Under the pieces are notes generated by a model. The model searched no databases. It was not told the DNA's origin and saw only the letters and a list, made by a program, of their open reading frames with translations. From assembly GCA_964017235.1 (NCBI GenBank), contig OZ024929.1:156349609-156413608 (forward strand): 64,000 nt of DNA, written 5' to 3'. Position numbers and translations under genes: made by a program. Every line of letters starts with the position of its first letter. The stretch's first letter is position 1. Below, in pieces: positions 12,201-24,200 of the stretch. The stretch comes from Sabellastarte sp. h YS-2021. Taxonomy: Eukaryota; Annelida; Polychaeta; Sabellida; Sabellidae.

Positions 12201-15200
12201 GTTCCCTGTCTTTGAAAACGCCAGCAAAAACCGTCCCACCCACCCCTGGTACAGCTTTGCAAAATAAAATCCAGAAAAATTTAGAGAAATCACTCGGTGA
12301 TTCCTTAAATATACACTTACAGCAGCAAATGGGTTCCTTCCAGGCATCCATGTTGGAAGCTTTTCAGTCACTCCGAGAGGAGTTGGCTGTAAAACAGAAA
12401 GTCGAGACACAGTCTTCGACTCTTGCTTCAAAACCTGGCTTGTCCAGTACTTCTGCTGCCCCTCTGGATTTGCCCCATCCGAGATCTGGTACTAACATTC
12501 CAAGCGAGGATATGGATGTGGACTACGGTCCAACTCTTCCTCCTCGTCTAGTATCTACTCAACCTTCCTCGGATCAGTACGTTGCCCCTCTGAAGGTCAT
12601 CCCGAAGAGGTTTCGTACTCTCACAAAAAGCAAAGCCATAAGCAGCCAGTTGACCCGAGCTCTGCCTCGGACCAACTAAATGAAGATTCCGATGAACCTC
12701 GGATCCCTTCTTCTAGATCCAAAAAGCACTCTGACAAGAGCAAACATAAATCAAGATCTAGATATGTGTCATTTTCCTCAGAGGAGGATCACTCCCCTGT
12801 AGCCAGACACAGGTCTTCTAAGCCCTCTAGGGCTCAGCCCTCAGGAGTAGCTTCTGACCAAGACCTCCCACAACATGATCCAGACCCCCCTTATTATAGA
12901 GCAGTAGCTTTGTCTGACATGCCCTCCCAATACTCTGAGGAAGTGGATACCTTCAGGCGTATTTTGTCTCTCCCTGACCCCAGGGAATCTATGCCCAGGT
13001 CTTCCACCTCAGTGTTGGGTCTGGATGATGAAAAAGGCCGTCAAGAGCTCAGACCTAGAGGTCCCTCCTCTATTCTTCCACTTAGCTCAGTTATCAAGGA
13101 CGCCTTTGATAAATTCCAACATGACTTTAAGGCTGCCAACTTATCTGAGGGAAAATATGTCAAGCCTCCTCCCTCAACTTCCAAGTGGTACAAGGTGGGA
13201 CAACCAACTTTTCAGGACAAAATTCAGGAGTTGAATACAGACTTTGCTAAGATCTGTATTACTCCTAGACCTTCTGGGCCCCCAGTAGCCAGAGTTCCCC
13301 TGCCAGTTCTCAAGGAGCTAGAACTTCAGGCTAGACAAAACATCTCTACCCTCAACTTCACCGCTGCATTTGCCAAAACCTCATCTTCTTGCAATGCTTC
13401 ATTGGAAAAATGCCAACATAGCATTAAGTCTACCGTCAAGAAGATTAAATCTCAGATTCAGAAAGGTGCCAATCCTGAGAAAGCGGCAAAGCGCGGATAT
13501 GAGGAAGTAGCTGACTACTTAGATTTTTGGAACAAGACAGTACTTGTTCAACACAGGGCCCTCACTTGTCTCAGCAAATCTCTAGCCCATATTTTGCAGA
13601 GGGAATTATACTCTATGGCTAATACCGGCTTACTCAGGCGAGAAGCCGAGATGACTCTATTACATCCTCAATTAGGAGAAACGAGACGTCAAGAACTCAG
13701 GAACTCGTCCTTTTGGGACTCTTCCTTGTTCGAGTCTCAATTAGTGAAGGAAGGTGAGGACTTCCTTCTCAAAAAAGGCACCTCAAAAGATTCTCAGGGT
13801 TTTGCACGCTACCAGAATAAGCCCTTTCGTGGTCCCCACAGGAAAAGAGGCTCCTACAGGAAACGCCCCTATGGGGGCAATACCTCTCAAAGCAGTAACC
13901 AGTCCTTTCCTTCGGGAAGAGGAAAATCCAACTTCAGAGGCTCCAGGGGTCGTTTTCGACCCCACAATAGAGGAAGGGGGCGTGGAAACCCCCCTCCCCA
14001 ATGACTCCTCCAAAGCCTCACTCAGTCCACCAGTAGGAGGTCGCCTCCGTTCTTTCAGGAAAGACTGGCTCACAAACAAATGTTCTCAAAACGTGTTAAA
14101 CATTATCACCAATGGCTACGTTCTGCCATTCCGTTCAAAGCCAAACTTGATCAGATTTCCTCTGATTCTGTCAGAGTACAAGGCCCAACCAAAAGACCAA
14201 GCCTTGGCTACTTGTATCCAGTCTCTCCTGTCAAAGAACGCTATCGAAAGGGTAGACAATGTAAAATCTCTCGGGTTTTACAGTCGCCTGTTCCTAGTAC
14301 CCAAGCCTCACCAAAGGTGGAGGCCAGTCATAGACTTAAGCAGGCTCAATACTTTTCTACACGTAGAAAAGTTCAAAATGGAAACTCCAGAGTCCATCAG
14401 GACCTCCCTGATTCCAGGGGAGTGGGTATCGTCGATAGATCTGTCGGACGCCTACCTGCATATCCCCATCCACCCAAACTCAAGGAAATACCTAAGGTTT
14501 TGCTACAAGGCTCAGGTGTTCCAATTCACCTCCCTCCCGTTCGGACTAGCTACAGCCCCCCAGGTCTTTACTATGATCGTAAAGGAAGTGAAACTAATGG
14601 CCCTCTCAAGAGGACTCAGAATTCACCAATACCTGGACGACTGGCTGATCAGGTCCCAGTCTCAGGAGGAAGCACAAGTGAACACTCAGGCAGTAGTAGA
14701 CCTGACTCAGTCCTTGGGATGGATAATAAATCAGGAAAAATCAGAACTGAAACCTACACAGGTTTTTTCGTTCGTGGGCTACGAATACCACCTTGATTCA
14801 GCCCTTGTAAAACCCACTCAAGAGAGATGGCTCAAACTTCAGGATTTGATCCTACGACTCAAGTCAAAACGTGTTTTGACTGCAAGATGTTTGATGTCTC
14901 TAATTGGGTTGCTAGCCTCAACGGAGAAAATGGTCCCGGAGGGACGCCTTCACATGAGGCCCTTTCAGTTTCATCTCAAGGAGCACTGGAGATATCCTCA
15001 GTCGCTGGACAACCTCCTTCCCTGGACAGAAGCCATTGCAGCCCACCTAGATTGGTGGCAAAATCCCTCCAAGGTGATGAAAGGTGCAGACCTTCATCCC
15101 AAAGACCACAGTATCCAACTCTTTACCGACGCCTCAAACGAAGGTTGGGGCGCTCACTTAGACCAAAACTTTACCAAGGGTCTGTGGTCAGATCGGGAAA

Positions 15201-18200
15201 AAAGGCTTCACATAAATGTCCTAGAATTGAAGGCGGTCTCCCTGGCCCTTCGAGACTTCAAGGACCAGTGCCAGAATCAAACAGTGTTGATCGCGACGGA
15301 CAACTCAACAGTGGTAGCCTACATCAACAAACAAGGAGGAACACACTCGGCAGAGATGTGTGCTCTCCTGTGGAAGATCATGACCTGGTGCCATCACTAT
15401 CACATAACATTGAAAGCCAGGCACATTCCAGGGTGCCTGAATGTGATGGCCGACCTGCTATCCAGGTCCAACCAAGTGCAGTCAACCGAATGGTCTCTGC
15501 ACCCACAGGTCTTCAAACAGATCTGCCAGAAGTGGTTCACCCCTCATGTAGACTTGTTTGCCACTCACCTGAACCACAAACTCCCTCTATACGTGTCTCC
15601 TATCCCAGACCCAAAGGCCTGGGACATAGATGCTCTGAACATAAACTGGACCAACCTCACAGCATATGCGTACCCTCCTACGGCTCTCCTTCACAAGGTG
15701 ATCCAAAAGATCAGGCAATGCCAGTGCCTGATCATCGTAATAGCCCCAGGCTGGCCAGGGATGCCCTGGTTTTGGGACCTAGTGCAGCTCTCAACAGAGA
15801 TCCCACTGCAACTCCCAGTGTCAACAACCCTACTCAAACAGTCCCACAAGCTGGTGTTCCACAACAACCCCCAGCACCTGAACCTCCACGCCTGGTGTCT
15901 AGGAGCGGACAACTCCAAGAACAAGGCTTCTCTGTGGAGGTGGCAGAGAGAATTGCTGCCCCTCAGCGGTCATCAACAAGGACCATCTACAAGTCAAAGT
16001 GGGCCCTTTTTGAAAAATGGTGCAGAGAAAATTCGGTGGATTTCTCCACTCCATCTGTGAAACAAATCTCAGATTTCTTCATGTACCTGTACCAAGACCT
16101 AAACAGGCGCCCCTCGACCATTGATGGTTACAGGACTGCAATCGTTGACACTTTGGGCCCAACGGCCCAACATATTGCACACAATGCAGACCTTCATAGG
16201 TTACTCTCCAGTTTTCACAGGGATCGTCCTAAAAGTTCCAGAAACTTACCCAAGTGGAACCTTTCTGTTGTCCTTAACGAGCTCACCAAAGCACCTTTTG
16301 AGCCCATGAAAGACTCAGACCTCAAACATCTCACTTTAAAAACTGCTTTCTTGCTAGCCTTGGCCTCCGGCAAGCGCCGCAGCGAAATCCATGCCTGGGT
16401 CGCTAACAAAGTAGCTAATTTAGGCCAATGGGAAAAGGTTGCCTTGTTCCCTTCTTCTGATTTCATAGCCAAAAACCAACTAGCAAGAGAAGGTTCTCAA
16501 AGTGTGTCTCCGGTGACTATCCCTGCTCTGACTACCATTGTGGATAGACAGTTTAAAGAAGACAGGACCCTGTGTCCCGTACGGGCCCTGAGGTTTTATT
16601 TGGATCGAACTAAAGACCTGAGAGGGTCTCGTTCTCTCCTTTTCATCTCCTTTAAGAAAGGACATACCTCAGACATCAGACCCGCTACACTCTCTTCATG
16701 GTTGAAACAAACCATTTTACTTTGTTACAAACAAGCAGATCAACAAGCCTTGGACTTGGTCCAAGTCAAAGCGCATGACATCCGGGCCTTCGCGGCCTCT
16801 AAGGCCTTTTACGGTGGGGTATCGGTGGACCAAATCATGCAAGCCTGTCACTGGAAAGCTCACAACACATTTACAAATTTTTACCTAAAAGACCTTACTT
16901 GGTCGGACACCGACAACAATTTGTACCTGGGACCCGTAGTGGCTGCACAACAAGTCCTAGATCCTTCCCCTCAGACCAGTTGTCCTCGGAAAGAAAAAAG
17001 GGGGGGGGGGGCACATCCGCTACAACCAAGTCTTCAGGAGTCTTTCCCAGGATCTAGGTATTCCTCTACCTTCAAGATGTTACGGGTAAGGTCATTTTAT
17101 CCTTTAATTATCAAGTATTTTCTATTAAGGACTTATTTAGTTGTCATTAATCTCATATTCAGGTTGTAAAAATTTTATGAGATTCCCAACCTCTGGGTTG
17201 GTCAGTCACACATGAAGGGCCCCTTTTGGACCCTTAGACCTCGGAGTGAGCACTGCTGCACTCCCGTCCTTCAATAAAACATCTAGACAGTTTTTAGCAC
17301 TGTCTCTCATTTACTTAGGTTTTTGGCTCGTTACAGGCCCGGCCTTCGGGATCGGGGCACTGTAAATGGGACTCAGACTGGTATTTCTGGCACTATTCTA
17401 TACATATTAACTCAAAATCTTAGAAAAAATGACATTCCTTCCAGTCTCAGCTGTAATCCCGCCACCGGGCGGTTGAATTCAGCATTAAGTCCCACATGGT
17501 AAGCTATTGTAGCGTAATAAAATTGAAAATTTTAATTACTTAAATGTAGCTTTTATAAGCTACAAGCTTACCATGTGGGACTTAGAAGAGTCCCACCCTG
17601 CCTCCCCGCTGTTTACAGCTGAGGGGTAGGTTTAAAAAATTTCAACGAGAAAGTAGGACGATTGGTCAGAAGTTATCACGTGACGACAACTACCAGTATA
17701 TCCGGTGGCTAACAAGAACGATCTTTTTTTCTAAGACGTTGGCCCCGGGTGTGGCAACCCGAGATCAGCATTAAGTCCCACATGGTAAGCTTGTAGCTTA
17801 TAAAAGCTACATTTAAGTAATTAAAATTTTCAAATTTAGAGAATTTTGTGTAAATATGTTATTAAGCTACTTTTGGGTCAGCTATAACATAGTAAAATTT
17901 CAGACCTGTAGCTCATGGCATACCTGGGTAATAGCTACTTTTACTTTATCACTGTTGAGTAAATCACTTATAACTTGAAAGCTATTGCATTTAGAGTATT
18001 TAGCTTCAATATGTTATTCACCTATTTTGGGGTCAGCTCTAACAAAGTAAAATTCCAAACCTGTGGTTCATTGCATAGCTGAGTAATAGCTACTTTAAGG
18101 TTCTTACTCAACACTAAATCATTTATAACTTGAAAAGTATTGCATTTAGAGCATTTTGTTAAAATATGTTATTCAGCTACTTTTTCCATAGCTACAACAT

Positions 18201-21200
18201 TGTGAGTAACTACGGTGTCTATCTCAATAGCTAAGTGAGTAATAGCTACTTTTGGACTTTTCAGTAACTTCCATCATGAGTAAAATCGCTTGTAACTTGA
18301 AAACTATTGCATTTAGAGAATTTTGTGTAAATATGTTATTCAGCTACTTTTGGGTCCGCTATAACATAGTAAAATTTCAGACCTGTAGCTCATGGCATAG
18401 CTGAGTAATAGCTACTTTTAGGTTATCACTGTTGAGTAAATCACTTATAACTTGAAAACTATTACATTTAGATTATTTAGTTTCAGTATGTTATTCACCT
18501 ATTTTGGGGTCAGCTATAACATAGTAAAATTCCAAACCTGTGGCTCATTGCATAGCTGAGTAATAGCTACTTTGAGGTTCTTACTCAACACTAAATCATT
18601 TATAACTTGAAAAGTATTGCATTTAGAGCATTTTGTTAAAATATGTTATTCAGCTACTTTTTCCATAGCTTTAACATTGTGAGTAACTACGGTGTCTATC
18701 TCAATAGCTAAGTGAGTAATAGCTACTTTTGGACTTTTCAGTAACTTCCATCATGAGTAAAATCACTTGTAACTTGAAAACTATTGCATTTAGAGAATTT
18801 TGTGTAAATATGTTATTCAGCTACTTTTGGGTCAGCTATAACATAGTAAAATTCCAAACCTGTAGCTCATGGCATAGCTGAGTAATAGCTACTTTTATGT
18901 TATCACTGATGAGTAAATCACTTATAACTTGAAAACTATTACATTTAGATTATTTAGTTTCAGTATGTTATTCACCTATTTTGGGGTCAGTTATAACATA
19001 GTAAAATTAAAATTATTGCATTTGCAATATTTTCTTTAAATATGTTTTAAACTTAGTTTTTACACCTTAACAGTTACCTTTTTACTTTCCCTCTGAACAC
19101 CATTTCCAGGGCACAACTTTTGTGTCCTTTTCTTCTGTCACTTCTACTCTGAAACTCAAAACACACAGTCAGCTGACACAGAGCCCGTTCACGGGCACTG
19201 ATTGCTTGTTTTAGTAAACCTAATAAATTAGGATTTTTGCTAGTCTTTGAGCATAGAAAAATATATTTCTTTGTAATTAGGTATAGGATATTGTAAAAGG
19301 TATAATTTGAATCAGTTTTAAACTGACCTAAAATTATATTAACAGGTTTTAAGTTCAATCCCAGGTTTAGCTTTTGCTGAACTTAATTTCTTAGGTCATT
19401 CCAAAAAGAAATAATTGGAGCACATTCACAGAATAGATGCTTTATTGTTTCCTCAGACGAGTTGTAATATTCACATGTTGGGTAATCAAGTATTTTTGTT
19501 TTAAATTGATACTGTCTTGTACCCAATAACATGTTTATAACCCTATATTGGAACCATTTTATGTTATTATCGTCTATTGAGTTGAAGCAAATTTGATAGA
19601 CACTTTTCCAATCCTCTAGACTTTTTAACTTTATTTGGACATAATCTTCCCAAGAACTACTACCCTTAAACTGGGAGCACTAAAGGCTCTTTGTGCATTT
19701 TATTTTTGTATGTAAATATTCTAGCTGTTTTGGAATGATTGGCCGTGGGCAATATGTATCCTTTATGTTTGTAGTTAGTTTTTCAACTTTTAGTTTTACC
19801 CTATGGTATTCTAGAAAATTAATCCTTATCTTATATTTTTTTCTCAAATACATATTTAACTCATCTTTGTAAAATTTGGTGTAAAGGTTTATAGGGTCAA
19901 TTTCTTGCTTGGTGTTGTTGTTGCTGGTAATAGCTTTAACATCCTGAGTAATAGCTACATAGCAAAACACATAAATATAAGCGATTTCGTCGAAATTTTC
20001 AACCCACAGGGTATCTAAGCAATGTACTCTTGGCAATTTTCAAAAAAATTTCCTCTTCCCAAAAATGGCGGCCATTTTGAATTTTCAAATTTTTGCCAAA
20101 AATGGAAAAACACAAATTGGCTTCCATCTCCTTAACCGTGCTAGATAGAGGGATTTTGTTGAAATATCAGACCTCCCAGGGTGTTCAGAGTGTACTGGCG
20201 ACTTTTCACAAGAATCACCTTCCCGCCACTTTTGGCAGCCATCTTGTATTTCTGCATGAAACGTAGAAACACTTATCTTGGAAACGGTGCGAGATAGAGC
20301 AATTTCAACGAAATTTTTGGCCCAAAGGGTATATGAACAGTCTACTGGCGACTTTAAGCAAATATCGCTTTCCCACCACTTTTGGCAGCCATCTTGAATT
20401 TCTGTGTAAAATACAAAAGCGCATTTATCTCGAAAATGGTGCGAGATAGAGTGATTTTTGACCCACAGCATATATGCAGAGTCTACTGGCGACTTTTCGC
20501 AAAAAAATGCTTTCCCGCCAGTGTTGGCAGCCATCTTGAATTTCTGCGTAAAGCGCAAAAGCGCATTTATTTCGGAAACAGTGCGAGACAGCGATTTTGA
20601 CAAAATTTTTAACCCACAGGGTATCTGTAGAGTGTACGGGTGACATTTCACAAAAATTGCTTTGCTGCCATTTTTGGTGGCCATCTTGAATTTCTGCGTA
20701 AAATGCTAAAACACATCTATCTTGGGAACGAGATTTTGGCTTCCATCTTGAATTTTGGCGGAAATTGAAAATATCGTTTATCTCAAAAACCCTTAGAGAT
20801 AAAATGATTTCGAGCAATGTTTGGACCCTTTGGGTACTAGAGACCTTAGATATTATAGTGCCTGTCAATAAAGTTGAATTCCCAGAATTTTGTTCGCCAT
20901 CTTGAATTTTGGTGGAAATTGTATATGTCATTTATCTTGAAAACCGTAAGAGATAGAACAATTTCAAGCTAACTTTTGACCATTTGGATATTAGAGATCT
21001 TTGGTATATTGCCTCTGAAAAATGTCAAATTTTTCGAATTTCGCCCACCATTTTCAATTTTAACGGAAATCGAAAATGTTGGTTATCTCAAAAACCTTTA
21101 GAGACAGAGTGAGTATGAGCAAATTTTGAACCAATGCAAAAAGGCATGAAGCTGAAATAATTTACATGTATACTAATAAATATTTAAGCATCATTGATAT

Positions 21201-24200
21201 ATTTTACCAATGAAACAGGGTCTTGTAAGACTACTGTACAATTGTTGCAAAACGTTCATGTGGTGGACATTACACATAATAATGTGTGTTCTTCTATGCT
21301 ATCCTGTTTCTTTTCATATGTTGCAGCGACTCTTAACAGGGCGTCCTATTTCTAGTTTGGTAATTTTCTTAATACAAACATAGATTTTTCTTTGTCATAT
21401 TAAGCTGTGATAGAGTAACAAATCTAAAATTCGCCACATATCTGAAATTCGCCACATGTGAAAATACTAATAAAATAAATGAATTGTGGTGAGATTTGTT
21501 GACTGTATAGTAAATTAAAGCTTTTTGAACTGAAAAATACCAATTTTTGGACAAAAACATCATTTTCTTCATAAAATTAACTAAGGTTTTAGAGGTGGCG
21601 AATTTTAGATTCCTGGCGAATTTTAGATTTCTTACTCTATATACTGTGACATACTTCTTATATGGTACATTCTTCTCAGGAGGCATTTTTTGCTGGATTC
21701 TTCAGCAATGTACTGTGACAATGATTCAGACAATTCAAAATGTTTGTATATTCTGTATTTAGTAATTAATGTAATCATTCATTGTTGTTTTGGTTAGTCT
21801 CACAGAAAAGTGTGTGTTAATTGAATGTTTTCACTTTCAACAAAAGTTAAAACATGGTATTTTTAAGTTTAAAATGTTGTAAAAGTTATAACTTGTATGG
21901 CTGACTTTATTCATTATTTTTTCCAATTTTGACACAGTAATAGACAAATAATTAACTTCTTTTTTGTCTTTGAGCTTTTATGATACTTTTGGTAATCAGG
22001 TCATCGTGATAGAAAATATTTGTGCAGGAACTGCTCAGCAAGGTTTATGACAAAGGGTGCTTTGAAAAGTCATCACCAGAACATGCACACTGCAGTAAGT
22101 TGATACATTCTTGACACTAAAAATGAAAGATAACTGAACTCTTTGTAAAGCATATAAATGCTGAGAACATCTAAAAAATAATGGTATTTGAGAAGGTAAA
22201 GTCTAATCAAGTCTAATGTACTTTTCAAATTTTGTCCAGGCAATATCTCTAAAACTGTAAAGTGTAGGAAGTTGATAGTTGGTAGGGACATTGATTAGGG
22301 GTTGTAGGTGTGCATCATAGTTTTTATGTCAGTAGACTTGTCAGTCAGCTGACATTATGGCATCACTCTGCAGCGTCTGCGTACACGTACGCGTGAACAT
22401 CTTCTTCTCCAAAAGTACAAGGCCCAGAGACATGCTGTTACTTTTGAAAGATACCTAAAGACCACAGTGCATGAAATTTATTTTTGCATTATTGTACAGA
22501 TTATGTGTGTAACGAGACACCTGCCAAGTCCCATCTTAAACCTCCCACTAGAAAGCACATTAAAAGCCAGTTAAATCTGACAGTTGGAAAAACAAAACAG
22601 ATCTCTCTCTGAAACTGTGCCACTCACACAAGGAGATTTCCCACTCTGATCTCTGTGTGTACAATACAAAATAGTGTAAAATGAAGTGAAATTAGTGTTT
22701 TATAAACTGGCTTGGAAAAGGTCAGCTGCAGTCAAAAAAAAAATTTTTTTTTCCTACACTTAGTGCAAAGATTCTTCTATCAAATGAACTTGAAATATTG
22801 TGTGGTCACACACATATAATGGTCTTTTTTATAATAATTAACACTACAATTTGACTATAACTTGTGTTCAAAATAGTGAATAAGTGTGTAGCTTTTAGTG
22901 TAACAATGCAGCTTCTGATAGTGTGTCAGTTTTTAAATAAACTGATAAGCAAGTTTTTCACCCAGTTCTTGTCCACATTTTCTCAAAATGTGATAAAATT
23001 TTAAGGCACCCTTGATTATCCAAACTCTGTATTATCAGAACAGAAAGAGTTAGCCCCAAGGTTCAATAGTGAACATTACATTTTATTAGTTCTTATGAAC
23101 AGATCAATATTGTAGTAATAAATACTGAGTGTGAGGGCGTTTGTTACAGGATATACGCCCGGCAAAAATTCCAAATAATGCCAGAGCGCCGTTATTTTGA
23201 TGAGGTGAAACGAACAAGGACGCTGTCATATTGTTTTGAATGCATGATCGCTCTTGTAAAAGCAGACAATCTTACTACTGACACACAATCGAGCAATCGA
23301 AACAACACTTCCGTTTCTAAGCGGGCCGTTATTGGAGGTTTTACTCCGTGCTAATTCTATGCGCACAGACGGATTTTCATTCACTGCGCACTTCCGGTCT
23401 TTATAATCATTACTAGATCTAGTTGACCATTGAGAACTGACATTGACAATTTATAAAACCAGCTGGTCAAAACACACTGTAAAAGACTCAGTGTATTAGG
23501 CTCTTTTATGTTGGACAATATTGAAAGTAAGCAGTCTGAAATGACCAAATGTTTAAGCACACTGGTTCAGTACCAGGGTGTAGAGTTTAATACACTGGAG
23601 ATCTGAACTAAGCACACTGGTTCAGTACCAGGATGTAGAGTTTAATACACTGGAGATCTGAACCACATTCTGACATTTTATTGACAACAGTGTGTCTTTC
23701 ATGATATCTGCTTTTAATACCTGTAGGGGTCAGATTGCAATGTTCATGTAAATTTGCACCTGAAAGTTAATACTTTTAAAGTATGAAATTGTTTGTTATA
23801 GAAAAGAGTAGTGTTGATTATAAAACATTTTAATGTAACTTGGTGGCATTGTATGCAAGAAATAACCAAGTTAAAGACTATACTCAAAAATTTCATTGAA
23901 ACTTTTACAACCCAAGCCAAAAGAAAAAAAAGTAACACTTTACTAACAATGATTGATACACATTAATAAATGTATGACTGTAACCCAACCAGCTCATAGA
24001 ATTACATTATTTGTGGTTAATATTTAAAAGGTTATCTCTACAGAATCCTCACTCTCACACACTCTCTCTCTATCATTGACAGTTTTAGATGGAGTCTGAT
24101 TGAGAGCTTTCATATTAAATAATAAATGCTAATTATCATATTAAATTATAAAAACTTTTCAAGCAAAATGATCCTTATTCAGTTAAACTTAAACTTAAAA

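Larger units (their letters stand above)
11450..17834 (+). mobile_element. DIRS-like retrotransposon, copy 1 (fossil, looks nearly whole)
   Basis: Inverted terminal repeats, overlapping frames normal for DIRS elements, and a tyrosine recombinase in place of a DDE integrase identify the group. Parts in order: left inverted repeat, gag-like region, reverse transcriptase with RNase H, tyrosine recombinase, internal complementary region, right inverted repeat. It looks nearly whole, with at most one or two breaks. The terminal repeats are almost identical over the ~80 bases compared, so it is young. It sits inside a family A monomer in intron 2 of the zinc-finger gene, same strand. I saw no clear target duplication beyond a possible TTT, which fits the group. 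Confidence 0.88.

Noticed and set aside
20085-20931. Long minus-strand open frames (up to 199 codons) as genes
   Set aside because: They translate family C tandem units; the protein text repeats with the DNA period and has no domain.
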